64,000 nucleotides of DNA from an uncultured Bacteroidota bacterium (lineage in GTDB: Bacteria > Bacteroidota > Bacteroidia > Bacteroidales > UBA932): positions 62,001 through 126,000 of the forward strand of contig CALGSW010000013.1 of assembly GCA_937901965.1 (NCBI GenBank). The letters are read 5' to 3'. Under the pieces are notes generated by a model. The model was not told the DNA's origin and did no database searches. It was given only the letters and a program-made list of their open reading frames with translations. How positions within the stretch are numbered: the stretch's first letter is position 1; each line of letters starts with the position of its first letter. The position numbers were made by a program, and so were the translations under genes. Shown here piece by piece: positions 43,013 to 51,993 of the stretch.

Positions 43013-43951
43013 ATGAGGCTACTCCTGTTTATACTATTTTTTATTAGAACCGGCTCCGGTGAAAATTGTCTTGTCATGTTCTGGAATCTGGAAAATTTGT
43101 TTACAACCTCTCCCTATTTCTATAAAAAGATTAACAGTATAGCAAAACATGTTTATCTGGCATCGGAAGGAAACCTCCCCGTACTCATAGGCATTTCAGA
43201 AATTGAGAATTTCCAGGTCTGCTGGCGAATTGCAAATGTAACATCACTGGCTCCGGCAGGTTATGGAATAGTTCATGCGGACTCTCCTGATCACAGGGGT
43301 ATTGATGTAGCTTTGTTATATAGGAAAGACAGGTTCAGGCTTATTTATAAAAAGTTTTATCCAATAACAGACAGTAAAGGAGAGATGGTGCGAACCAGAC
43401 TTACACTATACGCAAAAGGGGTACTTGACGGACTGGATACACTTCATTTAGTGGTTATGCACTGGCCATCCAAGTGGGGAGGGGAGAAGGCTACAGTCCC
43501 TGCAAGAGAGGCTGCTGCAAAGGTACTTAACATTATTACAGATTCAGTACTTAATCTAAATTCCAGGGCAAACATTCTTGCGATGGGAGACCTTAACGAA
43601 ATTGCCGACTCCTCGCCTCACTCTGTGGGTGTTCAAAAAATGGTAACAAGGCTAAAGTTGTTAAGGCCGGTTAGTAGTTCAATAAGGACAAAGGGTACGG
43701 GAGGTACAATCAGGTTTAATGGCATATGGGAGACTATTGACCACTTTCTTGTGTCAGAAAATATGTTAAACAGAGATGAGCCTGTTTATTGTTCAGATTC
43801 TTTATCATCAATATATTCGCACCCTCTGCTTTTGGAAAGGGATAAGGTTCACCTTGGATTAAAACCTAAAAGAAGTTTTATTGGGCCCAGATACAACGGA
43901 GGGATAAGTGATCATCTCCCTATAGTTCTGACCATAAAAAGAAGCTGGTGA
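43013..43951 (+). CDS. Endonuclease/exonuclease/phosphatase family protein, exported
   Basis: A 312-residue EEP-superfamily protein. A short hydrophobic lead (MRLLLFILFFIRTGSG) suggests export. FWNLENLF near residue 24, the catalytic glutamate Glu63 in IGISEIEN, the HWPSKWGG motif near 160, GDLNEIADSSP (Asp/Asn of the active site) near 200 and the C-terminal SDHLPIVL pair complete the fold. Substrates in this superfamily range from DNA to sugar phosphates, so none is assigned. It is divergent from ychF and followed by rsmA 20 bases after its stop. Confidence 0.85.
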   Translation: MRLLLFILFFIRTGSGENCLVMFWNLENLFTTSPYFYKKINSIAKHVYLASEGNLPVLIGISEIENFQVCWRIANVTSLAPAGYGIVHADSPDHRGIDVALLYRKDRFRLIYKKFYPITDSKGEMVRTRLTLYAKGVLDGLDTLHLVVMHWPSKWGGEKATVPAREAAAKVLNIITDSVLNLNSRANILAMGDLNEIADSSPHSVGVQKMVTRLKLLRPVSSSIRTKGTGGTIRFNGIWETIDHFLVSENMLNRDEPVYCSDSLSSIYSHPLLLERDKVHLGLKPKRSFIGPRYNGGISDHLPIVLTIKRSW

Positions 43952-43959
43952 TTTTTCAC

Positions 43960-43967
43960 TACATTTG
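43960..43967 (+). promoter_or_regulatory. Candidate -7 box for rsmA
   Basis: TACATTTG fits TAnnTTTG and ends four bases before ATG 43972, the same spacing as at the gene upstream. It could give a leaderless rsmA transcript. No -33 box is evident. Confidence 0.3.
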
Positions 43968-43971
43968 CAGC

Positions 43972-44739
43972 ATGTATGTCAGAGCAAAAAAATCACTGGG
44001 GCAGCACTTTCTGAAGGATCAGAAGATTGCGGAGAGAATAGTTGATTCACTAGATACCACTTTAGCTGGTTCGGTGCTTGAAATAGGTCCCGGTACAGGA
44101 GTATTGACTCAGTATCTTGTAAATCTTGTAAATATTGAGTTCAAAGCTGCCGAGATTGACACAGAGTCTATTGAGTATCTCCAGAAAAACTTTCCACAGA
44201 TAGGGGAGAATCTGCTTGAGGGAGATTTCCTTAAAATGGATCTGGATAAGGTGTTCAGAACAAAATTCTCAGTAATCGGGAACTTCCCATACAACATATC
44301 ATCTCAGATTTTTTTTAAATTGATTGACTATAAAGATCAGGTTCCACAGATAGTCTGCATGTTGCAGAAAGAGGTAGCAGAGAGGCTGGCCTCTCCTCCG
44401 GGAAATAAAAGTTATGGAATATTGTCTGTGTTGCTTCAGGCGTGGTATGACATTGACTACCTTTTTACGGTTGAGCCTGGAAGTTTTATACCGCCTCCAA
44501 AGGTTAAATCTGCAGTAATATCCCTTAAACGGAATTCCAGATTGTCGCTTGGGTGTGATGAGGTACTGTTCAGGAAAGTTGTTAAAGCATCTTTCAACCA
44601 GAGAAGAAAAGCTGTAAGGAACTCAGTAAAGCAGATGCTTGAAGGAAGAACTCCACCGGATAGTTATTTATTTGGGATGCGTCCGGAGCAACTCTCTGTT
44701 GAGGAGTTTGCTGAACTGACTAATCTGATATACAGCTAA
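43972..44739 (+). CDS. rsmA: 16S rRNA A1518/A1519 dimethyltransferase
   Basis: RsmA (KsgA) dimethylates two adenines of the 16S rRNA 3' hairpin using SAM. From ATG 43972 the 255-residue protein begins MYVRAKKSLGQHFLKD, the standard family opening. VLEIGPGTGVLTQ near residue 36 binds SAM, GDFLKMD near 84, and GNFPYNISS (Asn104-Tyr107) is the catalytic motif. FIPPPKVKSAVI and FNQRRKAVRNS are late signatures. An upstream TTG would overlap the preceding gene and adds nothing conserved. Its stop overlaps the end of the next, opposite gene by four bases. Confidence 0.96.
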   Translation: MYVRAKKSLGQHFLKDQKIAERIVDSLDTTLAGSVLEIGPGTGVLTQYLVNLVNIEFKAAEIDTESIEYLQKNFPQIGENLLEGDFLKMDLDKVFRTKFSVIGNFPYNISSQIFFKLIDYKDQVPQIVCMLQKEVAERLASPPGNKSYGILSVLLQAWYDIDYLFTVEPGSFIPPPKVKSAVISLKRNSRLSLGCDEVLFRKVVKASFNQRRKAVRNSVKQMLEGRTPPDSYLFGMRPEQLSVEEFAELTNLIYS

Positions 44740-46160
44740 TCCGGTAACTTAATGGTTTTTGACCCATCAATACTTACCAGAGCCACCTTTGCTTCAAAGT
44801 TAGTGTTATCTCTTTCGCTGTAAACAATCCAGTTTCCCGCAACGTTGAAATTCTTAACCCCTTCGTCAACAAGTTTTTTTTGTCCTGAGCCATTAAGGTT
44901 CATAACATAAAGAGCCTCCTGTTTCTGATAAATAACCTTATTACCTTTTACATAAAACCTGTTTACAGTAACATTTGATATTTTTTTTCTCCCGGATTTA
45001 CTCCCCAGAGGCATCTCATACATAAGATTATCATCCCCCTTAAAGTACATCTTGTTTTCCACTTTGAATAACTGGGATACATTATCCTCTATTAACGATT
45101 CCTTTTCGCTCAATTTGCCAATATTATTCAAATCCTTTCTATTGGCCCAGTTAACGCTGAAATAGACGTAGTTTTTATCCAGAAAAAAATCACCAATAAC
45201 CCTCTTTTGACTGTTTATACGATAGACAACCTCCTCTGAACGGCCAGATGTTGCATACCACCTTATTTCATCTGTCCACTGATTGTTTTGAAGACAGTTA
45301 TTATATTTTACAATTGCCATGTCCCCAAGATATGTTATGGACCAGGGCTCCTGACCTACTATGCCGGCGTTTATTCCATAAAGGGGGCACATCTCTTCCC
45401 TTAAATCCTCCCCATCCAGATTAACAGACATCACCTTGTATCCATACGCGTAAAAATAGACCCTCTCCTTATAACCATTAAGAGAGTGAGCCACTTTTAC
45501 ATTACTGAACTCTTTAATACCCAATCCGTCACTGTTAATCCTGACAATTTTGTTCTTGTGAATCACAAATATATAACCCTTATATTCAAGTCCTATTCCC
45601 CAACGGCCGAGGTTAAAAGAGAGGTTGCCCACTATGTCGGTCTCTCTTATTTTCCTCTCCCCTTTGACGGGAGTGAAGCGAAAATTTGTGGCAAATTCCA
45701 CTCCGGTATATCTTTTTTCAGACAGTGGTTTTCTTCCAACATCAGCAATTCTTGAGACGTCCTCTTCTGACAAACAGTAACTGTCTCTTATTTTGTATAC
45801 ACTTGCACTTACTGTTTTCCCATCAACATTAACAGATGATGCCACCAAACTTACAGGATAATTTCCCGGCAGAGCTGCGTATAACTCGCTACCATCCGGG
45901 ATGTGGCTCTTATTTGTAGTAATGTATACCTGGCCATCCTTTATCTCATAGGAGAATTTTGGCATCAGATCTGTAAACACAGCTGCAATATCTTGTATTT
46001 TGTATAACGTGCTCCCATTCAGAATAAAAGCCTCCATATGATGCTGTACTCCGTTTACATAAACCATTGCCGGTCTGGATATTGCATTATAGTCTCCGGC
46101 AAAAGATAATTGCGACAAACCTAAAGCAAACGCAAATATTAAGCATAAATTTTTCATCAC
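44736..46160 (-). CDS. Exported protein: paired stalk domains plus DUF5050-like beta-propeller
   Basis: A 474-residue protein with a signal peptide (MMKNLCLIFAFALGLSQLSFA). Two copper-amine-oxidase-N-like stalk domains follow: PAMVYVNGVQHHMEAFILNG then LYKIQDIAAVF (about 29-88), and VNVDGKTVSASVYKIRDSY then CLSEEDVSRIADV (about 108-142). Residues about 165-474 are repeated beta strands in the style of DUF5050 propellers (KIVRINSDGLGIKEFSN; ALYVMNLNGSGQKKLVDEG). In my experience this layout is typical of Clostridia. Function unknown; a cell-surface binding or sensing role is inference. Its start overlaps the stop of the WG-like gene by four bases. No catalytic motif is seen. Confidence 0.7.
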   Translation of the reverse strand: MMKNLCLIFAFALGLSQLSFAGDYNAISRPAMVYVNGVQHHMEAFILNGSTLYKIQDIAAVFTDLMPKFSYEIKDGQVYITTNKSHIPDGSELYAALPGNYPVSLVASSVNVDGKTVSASVYKIRDSYCLSEEDVSRIADVGRKPLSEKRYTGVEFATNFRFTPVKGERKIRETDIVGNLSFNLGRWGIGLEYKGYIFVIHKNKIVRINSDGLGIKEFSNVKVAHSLNGYKERVYFYAYGYKVMSVNLDGEDLREEMCPLYGINAGIVGQEPWSITYLGDMAIVKYNNCLQNNQWTDEIRWYATSGRSEEVVYRINSQKRVIGDFFLDKNYVYFSVNWANRKDLNNIGKLSEKESLIEDNVSQLFKVENKMYFKGDDNLMYEMPLGSKSGRKKISNVTVNRFYVKGNKVIYQKQEALYVMNLNGSGQKKLVDEGVKNFNVAGNWIVYSERDNTNFEAKVALVSIDGSKTIKLPD

Positions 46161-47962
46161 TCTTCTAAGCTTGTGGTACTGAACCAGTTTTGATACAATG
46201 CCTCTAATGCAATTACATGAAGTCCGTTTGCTGAAGAGTTTTGCACAAGTCGCTGAGCCTCCGGATGGGTAGGTTTCAGCCAGCGGCTTGTATGAGGTCT
46301 GCTTGTTACAAGACTTTTTAATTTTGCTGTAGATATGCTTTTTCCCAAATCCATATTAGAGTATATCATTACAACATCGCCAGGCAGAATCTCTGTTTTA
46401 AAATGATATACCTTATTGGTAATAAGAACACTATTGCTTAGAGCCCACAGAGAAGGGTTAGAGCTGCTAGCCAATATTTTACCATCAAGTCCAATCAACT
46501 TTTGAACTTTATTTCCGGCAATTACAAGGAATGCCTCTCCATCTACAGGCTCAATTACCTCATATCCTTTTTCAATGATTTGCCTGCCATTATGGTCCTT
46601 AATGCCCTCTGATCTGAAAAAAAGTTTGCCCCATGCAAACAGAGGGGTCAAGAAATCCATACCAGATTCAGTCTCAAATATTGTATTATTATCACTGTCT
46701 ACGATTTTTACCTTACCGTTTTTTTCAACAATAAAACGGTTGTAACCACAATAGCGGCTTTTACCATAGTTTTTGCGGTGAATTTCAAATTTCTCAGCTT
46801 CTGCCGTTTTATAACCGGGGCTTTCCAGCTCCTTTGCTCTGTCAAGCGGGAGATTTATCCGTTTTCCGTCATAACCAAAGTAGTGTACATCATAGAATGT
46901 GTTGTGTCCCCTTTTCAGAAAAGTTTCAAATCCAAAGACACCATTACCAAACTGAGCATTTTCGTATTTGCCGGCAACGGCTACGATTACCTCTCCGTTA
47001 TGGTTGATTACACCTGAATAATCTACACCATTCTCTTTATATGTAACAAATGCATGACCATTTTCAAATGCTCTGGCTGATGTAAACAGCATCCGGGGAT
47101 TTATTACCTCTCCCAAGGCATTGACATAGGTAAAGAGTCTCTCTTCTCCCACCCTGGCAATTACCTGTACCCATCCCTCAGAAAAGCCCCTGAAGATACC
47201 TCCATATGAGTTCTCCTTTTCATCAAATGGCAGTTCAATTCTCCTTCCGGTAGGGATATGAACAATAACCAGCGCATTAGCTGACAGATGATCGGCAACA
47301 GTATGATTAAACAAAACCGATGAGCTGTTTCCGTCAAAGTATCCATTGAGCTGAGATACTGCCACAGCAATATTTGCCGGAATTCTTGTCCACTTTTTGG
47401 GAGCGGAGCTACTCTGTGGTATTGAGGGCGGCGGCATTAGATAGGGTTTATCGCTCTCAATCTCAATTGTGTGTTTTGTATGATTTACAATAAGCTGAAT
47501 ATTAAGCACACGTAAAATATCAGCCATTTTAAAAAAGTAGTTGCCGTTAATTTTATACGGGGTAGTGGGGCACCGTTGATTATCCACGAAAAGATGCGCA
47601 TAAACGCTGTGGGCCTTACTGCTCTTACCGTCCGATTTAGTGCCGGAGCCACTCTGCTCTTTTCCTGTGGTTATCCGGAACACCGGGAATTCCGTTTCGT
47701 CAAGATTTTTGTCTGTTTTTTGCTGAACGTCAAAAACGCCGGACATCGATTTGGCAAGATCTTCAATCCGGCAGTACGGAGAGTTGTGAATTGTATAAAC
47801 ATTAAAGTCAACAGGCTTACCATTGACTGAAATAGTATAGCCTGTTGACTTAACATCAAAAGAGGTGCTTTGTGCTTTCGCTTTGCTTGCCCACGACAGA
47901 GACAACAATGCAAAGAATATAACTAAACCAGACTTTAAGGTATAAAAAGCACCCTTTTTCAT
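46157..47962 (-). CDS. Exported protein: paired stalk domains plus WG-repeat-like region
   Basis: A 601-residue protein with a signal peptide (about residues 1-30). Stalk domain 1 spans about 40-100 (YTISVNGKPVDFNVYTI, then CRIEDLAKSM). Domain 2 spans about 118-172 (LFVDNQRCPTTPYKING, then NYFFKMADILRVL), where INGNYFFKMADIL closely resembles the INGNNYFKLRDLA pattern of Firmicutes stalk domains. A Pro/Ser linker near 175-188 leads to WG-repeat-like units such as FTYVNALGEVINP and DYSGVINHNGEVIVAVAG. The last 90 residues are less regular. It overlaps the downstream gene by four bases and lies 5 bases after the barrel gene. Function unknown. Confidence 0.7.
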   Translation of the reverse strand: MKKGAFYTLKSGLVIFFALLSLSWASKAKAQSTSFDVKSTGYTISVNGKPVDFNVYTIHNSPYCRIEDLAKSMSGVFDVQQKTDKNLDETEFPVFRITTGKEQSGSGTKSDGKSSKAHSVYAHLFVDNQRCPTTPYKINGNYFFKMADILRVLNIQLIVNHTKHTIEIESDKPYLMPPPSIPQSSSAPKKWTRIPANIAVAVSQLNGYFDGNSSSVLFNHTVADHLSANALVIVHIPTGRRIELPFDEKENSYGGIFRGFSEGWVQVIARVGEERLFTYVNALGEVINPRMLFTSARAFENGHAFVTYKENGVDYSGVINHNGEVIVAVAGKYENAQFGNGVFGFETFLKRGHNTFYDVHYFGYDGKRINLPLDRAKELESPGYKTAEAEKFEIHRKNYGKSRYCGYNRFIVEKNGKVKIVDSDNNTIFETESGMDFLTPLFAWGKLFFRSEGIKDHNGRQIIEKGYEVIEPVDGEAFLVIAGNKVQKLIGLDGKILASSSNPSLWALSNSVLITNKVYHFKTEILPGDVVMIYSNMDLGKSISTAKLKSLVTSRPHTSRWLKPTHPEAQRLVQNSSANGLHVIALEALYQNWFSTTSLEE

Positions 47963-47967
47963 TTGAC

Positions 47968-48519
47968 CTATAAACTATAAACTAAACCAAAACTTAAATA
48001 TGATATTGAATAACCAGCTTCTGCATATACTCCCCATTTGGATTTAAACTGATAACGGGCTCCTACGATACCGCCAAAAGCAAAACCGCCTGCTGCCGAG
48101 CTGCCCGGATCTGTTCCGTCTCCGTAGAATCTTGCGCTTGCAATATTATAACCAAGCATTACCCCTGCATATGTGTCAATTTTAGGTATAAACGGATAGT
48201 GTACAATTCCTCTTGCTCCAATAACAATATGTGAGTATTTATATCCATAGTCACTTCCGTCCCATGAACCAACACTCTCTGTATTGCCGTAATATCCCAG
48301 ATAACCTCCAAGACCTAGATTCAACTTGTTTACACCAAATATATTCTGTTTGAAGCCCTGTTCGTATGATACCTCAATAGGGATTCCATAAGAGTTAAGC
48401 CCAATACCTGCTCTTAAGTGTTTACTGTTATTTCCAAAAAGAGCTGGATTCTTTTGTGCCATCACATTGTTGGAAAGAACTAGAAGCAGTGCTGCAAGAA
48501 CGAATGTTAGTTTTTTCAT
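47968..48519 (-). CDS. Small outer-membrane beta-barrel protein
   Basis: A 183-residue protein with a signal peptide (MKKLTFVLAALLLVLSNNVMA). The mature part has about eight amphipathic strands (LRAGIGLNSYGIPIEVSYEQG, LGLGGYLGYYG, YSHIVIGARGIVHYPF, IDTYAGVMLGYNIA, WGVYAEAGYSISYLSFGLVYSL) and ends in a strand-type C-terminus. This fits OmpA/OmpW-like 8-strand porin-family barrels. It is the first gene of an operon with the two stalk-domain proteins and is divergent from the TPR regulator. Transport or anchoring for its partners is only inferred. Confidence 0.78.
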   Translation of the reverse strand: MKKLTFVLAALLLVLSNNVMAQKNPALFGNNSKHLRAGIGLNSYGIPIEVSYEQGFKQNIFGVNKLNLGLGGYLGYYGNTESVGSWDGSDYGYKYSHIVIGARGIVHYPFIPKIDTYAGVMLGYNIASARFYGDGTDPGSSAAGGFAFGGIVGARYQFKSKWGVYAEAGYSISYLSFGLVYSL

Positions 48520-48552
48520 TTTTTAATAAAATATTTGAGTTAATACTTGCCG

Positions 48553-48560
48553 CAAAGTTA
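48553..48560 (-). promoter_or_regulatory. Candidate -7 box for the barrel/stalk-protein operon
   Basis: On the minus strand TAACTTTG fits TAnnTTTG and would start transcription about 29 bases before the barrel gene. No -33 TTTG lies at the standard distance, which would suit an activator-dependent promoter. Confidence 0.35.
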
Positions 48561-48594
48561 AACTCATAGCCAAACTTAGTGAAAAAAGGCGGGG

Positions 48595-48638
48595 GGACAA
48601 AAAGTGGACAAGCACAAAAATATTTAGTATACTTGTCC
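48595..48638. promoter_or_regulatory. GGACAA repeat set, possible operator
   Basis: GGACAA at 48595 and GGACAAG at 48606 are direct repeats 11 bases apart, one helical turn. CTTGTCC at 48632-48638 is an exact inverted copy of the second (GGACAAG-N19-CTTGTCC). The set lies between the divergent barrel operon and the TPR regulator, upstream of the barrel operon -7 box and 26 bases before the regulator ATG. Confidence 0.45.
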
Positions 48639-48664
48639 TAATTTTAGTTTTTACCATTCACCTG

Positions 48665-50704
48665 ATGCTTTTGAGAACCTTTTGCTTCGCCACGCTTCTG
48701 CTTATTAATTTAATCCTTTTAACACCTCCTTTAACAGGACAGTCTTCAAATACAGATAGCCTGGAGAAGAGACTTATAATCCATAAGGCTAAGGACACAA
48801 CAAGGGTGAATCTTTTAAACAGTATTGCCTACTCATCATATACAAGTGATGTAGACAAAACGAAAAGATTTGCTGATGAATCATATGAGCTTGCAAAGAA
48901 ACTGGGATATGTGAAAGGTCAGGCCGAGAGTTTATGGCTTCAGGGAATAATATGCACCAGTACAGATCCTGAAAAGGCCCTGGTATATTATGAAAACGCA
49001 CTGGAATTGGTAAAAAAAATAAACCATAGGCAAGGAGTAGGCAAGTACACTAATGCCATAGGCACTGCTTACGGAGTAACCGGCCGGGATTCACTGGCTG
49101 TGAAGTACTATCTGAGAGCTATAGAAATTGCAAAGGAGATAAATGACTTACAGGAGCTGGGCAAATACCGGATTAATCTTTCACAGGCTTTCAACCGGAT
49201 GGGTATGGTTGAGTTAGCACTAAAGGGATATAATGATGCTCTGGAGGCCCTGAAAACGGTTGACGATAAGCACAGAATGGCCGTTTGCTATAACTCTCTG
49301 GGAAATATTTACACAATACAGGGAAACTACCCTATTGCCCTTGAGAGTTATCATCACGGACTTAAAATTAGCGAAGAGAGAAGTGATTTAAAGGCGGTTT
49401 CAAAAAGTCTGGTAAGTATAGGAAGTATATATTTTGCTCAGAAGGATTATTCAAAGGCCCTTGAATATAACCAAAGGGTAAAAAAAATTGCTGAGAGTTC
49501 AAATGACCAGCACGCCCTTGCAGGAAGTCTTCTGAATATTGGACTGATTTATCTCCATACAAATAACAATAGCGCACTTCAATATTTCCGGAAAGCACTT
49601 GAAATAGGCGAAAACTTAAGAATTGTTCCACTCCAGATAAGCATTCTTTTAAACATTGGTCAGTTATATTATAAAGAGTCAAAAGCAGACCAGGCTCTGG
49701 CCAATTTTCTTGAGGCGCTGGAGCTGGCGGAGAGAAAAGGGATTATATCATCAATCAGTAACATAAAATTGCAAATAGCCAAAGTCTACTTTGACAAAAA
49801 AGAGTTGTCACAAGCCCTCCGCTATGCCGATGAAAGCCTTAATATTGCAGAAAATCAGAAAATTATAGAAACAGAGAAGGAGCTTCATAAACTGCTATCA
49901 GAGCTATATGCCTCAAAGGGCAACTATAAAAGAGCTTACAGCCATAGCCAGCTTTTTAAACAGTTGAGCGATAAATTATATAATGAAAACAATGTTAGGA
50001 AAATAACAGAGTTGGAGTATACATACAAATTTGAAAAGGAGAGACAGGCCATTGCTTCAGAACAACACAAGAAGGATGAAGTACAGGCAGCCCGGAGGAA
50101 GCAACAGCATGCTATTATTGTGGTTCTTGCAACCTCCTTTATTCTGGTATCAATCCTGGCCATATATATACATCGTCTGTACCGCTTCAGGATTAAGGCC
50201 AATCAAGTGATGCGAGAGATGGAGGCTGAGAAAAAAAGAATGCTTGAACAAGAGATTGAGCATATAAATCATGAACTGGAACTGAATCAAAAATCACTTA
50301 CAGCAGCATCCCTCAAACTTATTCAGAATTCAGAGAGAGATGCTGACACTATCAGACGTCTGGAAGCCATTTTAGAAAATACCACCCCCGAGGGAAAGAG
50401 AATTATACAATCAATCAAATCTGATTTTAAAAGAATTTCCCGCAGCTCAAACTGGAGTGAGTTTGAGCTATTATTCCAAAAGGTTCATACCTCGTTTTAT
50501 GAGAAGCTCAACGCAAGTTTTCCGGACCTAACGGCAAACGAACGAAAACTGTGCGCATTCCTTAAGCTGAATATGAGCAGTAAAGATATTGCCAATATAA
50601 CATTCCAGTCAGAAGAGGCTTTGAAAAAAGCACGCCAGCGGTTACGCCAAAAACTGGGTATTGAACGTGACACAAATCTGGTTTCCTTTTTACAGAATAT
50701 TTAA
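48665..50704 (+). CDS. TPR membrane regulator with LuxR-type C-terminal domain
   Basis: A 679-residue protein: signal peptide (about 1-26), periplasmic tetratricopeptide repeats (about 50-430; AVCYNSLGNIYTIQGNYPIALESY and HALAGSLLNIGLIYLHTN are typical), and one membrane helix at about 482-505. A charged coiled coil follows (about 510-580), then a cytoplasmic helix-turn-helix of the LuxR kind (about 622-675; LTANERKLCAFLKLNMSSKDIA, LKKARQRLRQKLGI). Such one-piece regulators are common in Bacteroidota and could carry a periplasmic signal directly to DNA. It is divergent from the barrel/stalk-protein operon, its likeliest target. It converges on an ABC permease gene with a 2-base gap. Confidence 0.85.
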   Translation: MLLRTFCFATLLLINLILLTPPLTGQSSNTDSLEKRLIIHKAKDTTRVNLLNSIAYSSYTSDVDKTKRFADESYELAKKLGYVKGQAESLWLQGIICTSTDPEKALVYYENALELVKKINHRQGVGKYTNAIGTAYGVTGRDSLAVKYYLRAIEIAKEINDLQELGKYRINLSQAFNRMGMVELALKGYNDALEALKTVDDKHRMAVCYNSLGNIYTIQGNYPIALESYHHGLKISEERSDLKAVSKSLVSIGSIYFAQKDYSKALEYNQRVKKIAESSNDQHALAGSLLNIGLIYLHTNNNSALQYFRKALEIGENLRIVPLQISILLNIGQLYYKESKADQALANFLEALELAERKGIISSISNIKLQIAKVYFDKKELSQALRYADESLNIAENQKIIETEKELHKLLSELYASKGNYKRAYSHSQLFKQLSDKLYNENNVRKITELEYTYKFEKERQAIASEQHKKDEVQAARRKQQHAIIVVLATSFILVSILAIYIHRLYRFRIKANQVMREMEAEKKRMLEQEIEHINHELELNQKSLTAASLKLIQNSERDADTIRRLEAILENTTPEGKRIIQSIKSDFKRISRSSNWSEFELLFQKVHTSFYEKLNASFPDLTANERKLCAFLKLNMSSKDIANITFQSEEALKKARQRLRQKLGIERDTNLVSFLQNI

Positions 50705-50706
50705 CC

Positions 50707-51981
50707 CTACTTAGAGTTAATTGCATCAACAGGATTGAGATTCGCTGCTGTCCATGCAGGAAGCAGACCGGCTACAATACCAATAACAGAAGAGATCATA
50801 AGTCCTCTGAAGATGTTGTAAAAGCTCATTGCCATTGGGAAAGATTCATTACCCTGAGTGGCAAGAACAACCACCCAGACCATCAGCAAACCTATTGCCC
50901 CTCCGGCAAGAGCAAGTACAGCCGCTTCTGCAAGGAACTGAGTAAGAATCATATATTTCTTCGCACCTAGTGCCTTCTGTATCCCTATAAGGTTAGTCCT
51001 CTCTTTTACAGAGACAAACATTATATTGGCAATTCCAAAGCCACCAATCAATATTGAGAACCCCCCGATTATCCATCCGGCCATATTTATACCTCCAAAG
51101 ATTGCCTTTGTCTGATTAAGGAGGAATGTCATTTCGTTCAGTGCAAAGTTGTCTGTTTGCTTAGGTTTAAGGCGTCTTGATGCTCTTATAAGCTGCCTTG
51201 CCTCCTGAAGAAACTCCTCCCTGTCAACTTTATCATTAGGTTTTAGGCAGATAAGGCTCTCGGCACTTTTGACATTCATTATGGTAGAGGCAAAATTGTA
51301 TGTAATGAGAATTGAATTATCTGTATCAAAAATATTTATCATACTCTCTCCGGCCTTCTTTTGCACCCCGATAACACGTGCACTGGCACTGCCAATCTTA
51401 ATAACCTTCTCAAGAGGATCCTCACCTGACGCAAAAAGTGCTGAAGCTACCTCGTAGCCGAGAATAACCACAGGCATAGATGAACTCGCTTCAAAATTTG
51501 AGAAGTATCTTCCCTTCTCAATTTCAACATTTGCAATATCTCCCCATTCAGGTGTAGCTGCAGATATAAAACCATTGCTGAAAGAAGCCCTTTTGTACTT
51601 TAGGGTTCTGTTTGTAAACACAACAAAGGCAGCAGCATCAAGGGTGCGTGCGTTTGATTTGAGAAACAGGTACTCTTCATATTTTGGAGTGGGCCTATTC
51701 ATATACTCCCACCACTTATACTCCTCTCCCTCAGGCGGAGCAAAGGGGAATTGCTGAACATAAACCGTACTGCCCCCAAAGCTGTTCAGCCCGGATTCAA
51801 CATTGCTCTTTAGAGCATCAATTGCAGTAAAGACAGTCACAATAGAGAATATGCCTATACTAACTCCAAAAAGTGAGAGGAATGTTCTGAACTTGTCACC
51901 TTTTAAAGCTCCAAAGGCAAAGCTGATACTCTCAAGTACAAGCTTGAAAATCATTACGACTCTCATGTATATATTAGTCAT
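50707..51981 (-). CDS. MacB/FtsX-type ABC transporter permease
   Basis: A 424-residue permease of the LolC/MacB type: a first helix (KFRTFLSLFGVSIGIFSIVTVFTAI, about 30-55), a large periplasmic MacB_PCD domain (about 60-270), and three C-terminal helices in an FtsX domain (about 300-420; GGFSILIGGFGIANIMFVSVKERT and IGIQKALGAKK). Such proteins work with an ATPase in lipoprotein release, efflux or mechanotransmission. No ATPase gene is adjacent. Several ATGs open the frame; MIFKLVLES, 27 bases in, may be the real start. It follows mutS by 12 bases on the same strand. Confidence 0.88.
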   Translation of the reverse strand: MTNIYMRVVMIFKLVLESISFAFGALKGDKFRTFLSLFGVSIGIFSIVTVFTAIDALKSNVESGLNSFGGSTVYVQQFPFAPPEGEEYKWWEYMNRPTPKYEEYLFLKSNARTLDAAAFVVFTNRTLKYKRASFSNGFISAATPEWGDIANVEIEKGRYFSNFEASSSMPVVILGYEVASALFASGEDPLEKVIKIGSASARVIGVQKKAGESMINIFDTDNSILITYNFASTIMNVKSAESLICLKPNDKVDREEFLQEARQLIRASRRLKPKQTDNFALNEMTFLLNQTKAIFGGINMAGWIIGGFSILIGGFGIANIMFVSVKERTNLIGIQKALGAKKYMILTQFLAEAAVLALAGGAIGLLMVWVVVLATQGNESFPMAMSFYNIFRGLMISSVIGIVAGLLPAWTAANLNPVDAINSK

Positions 51982-51993
51982 ATTCCCTGTGTT

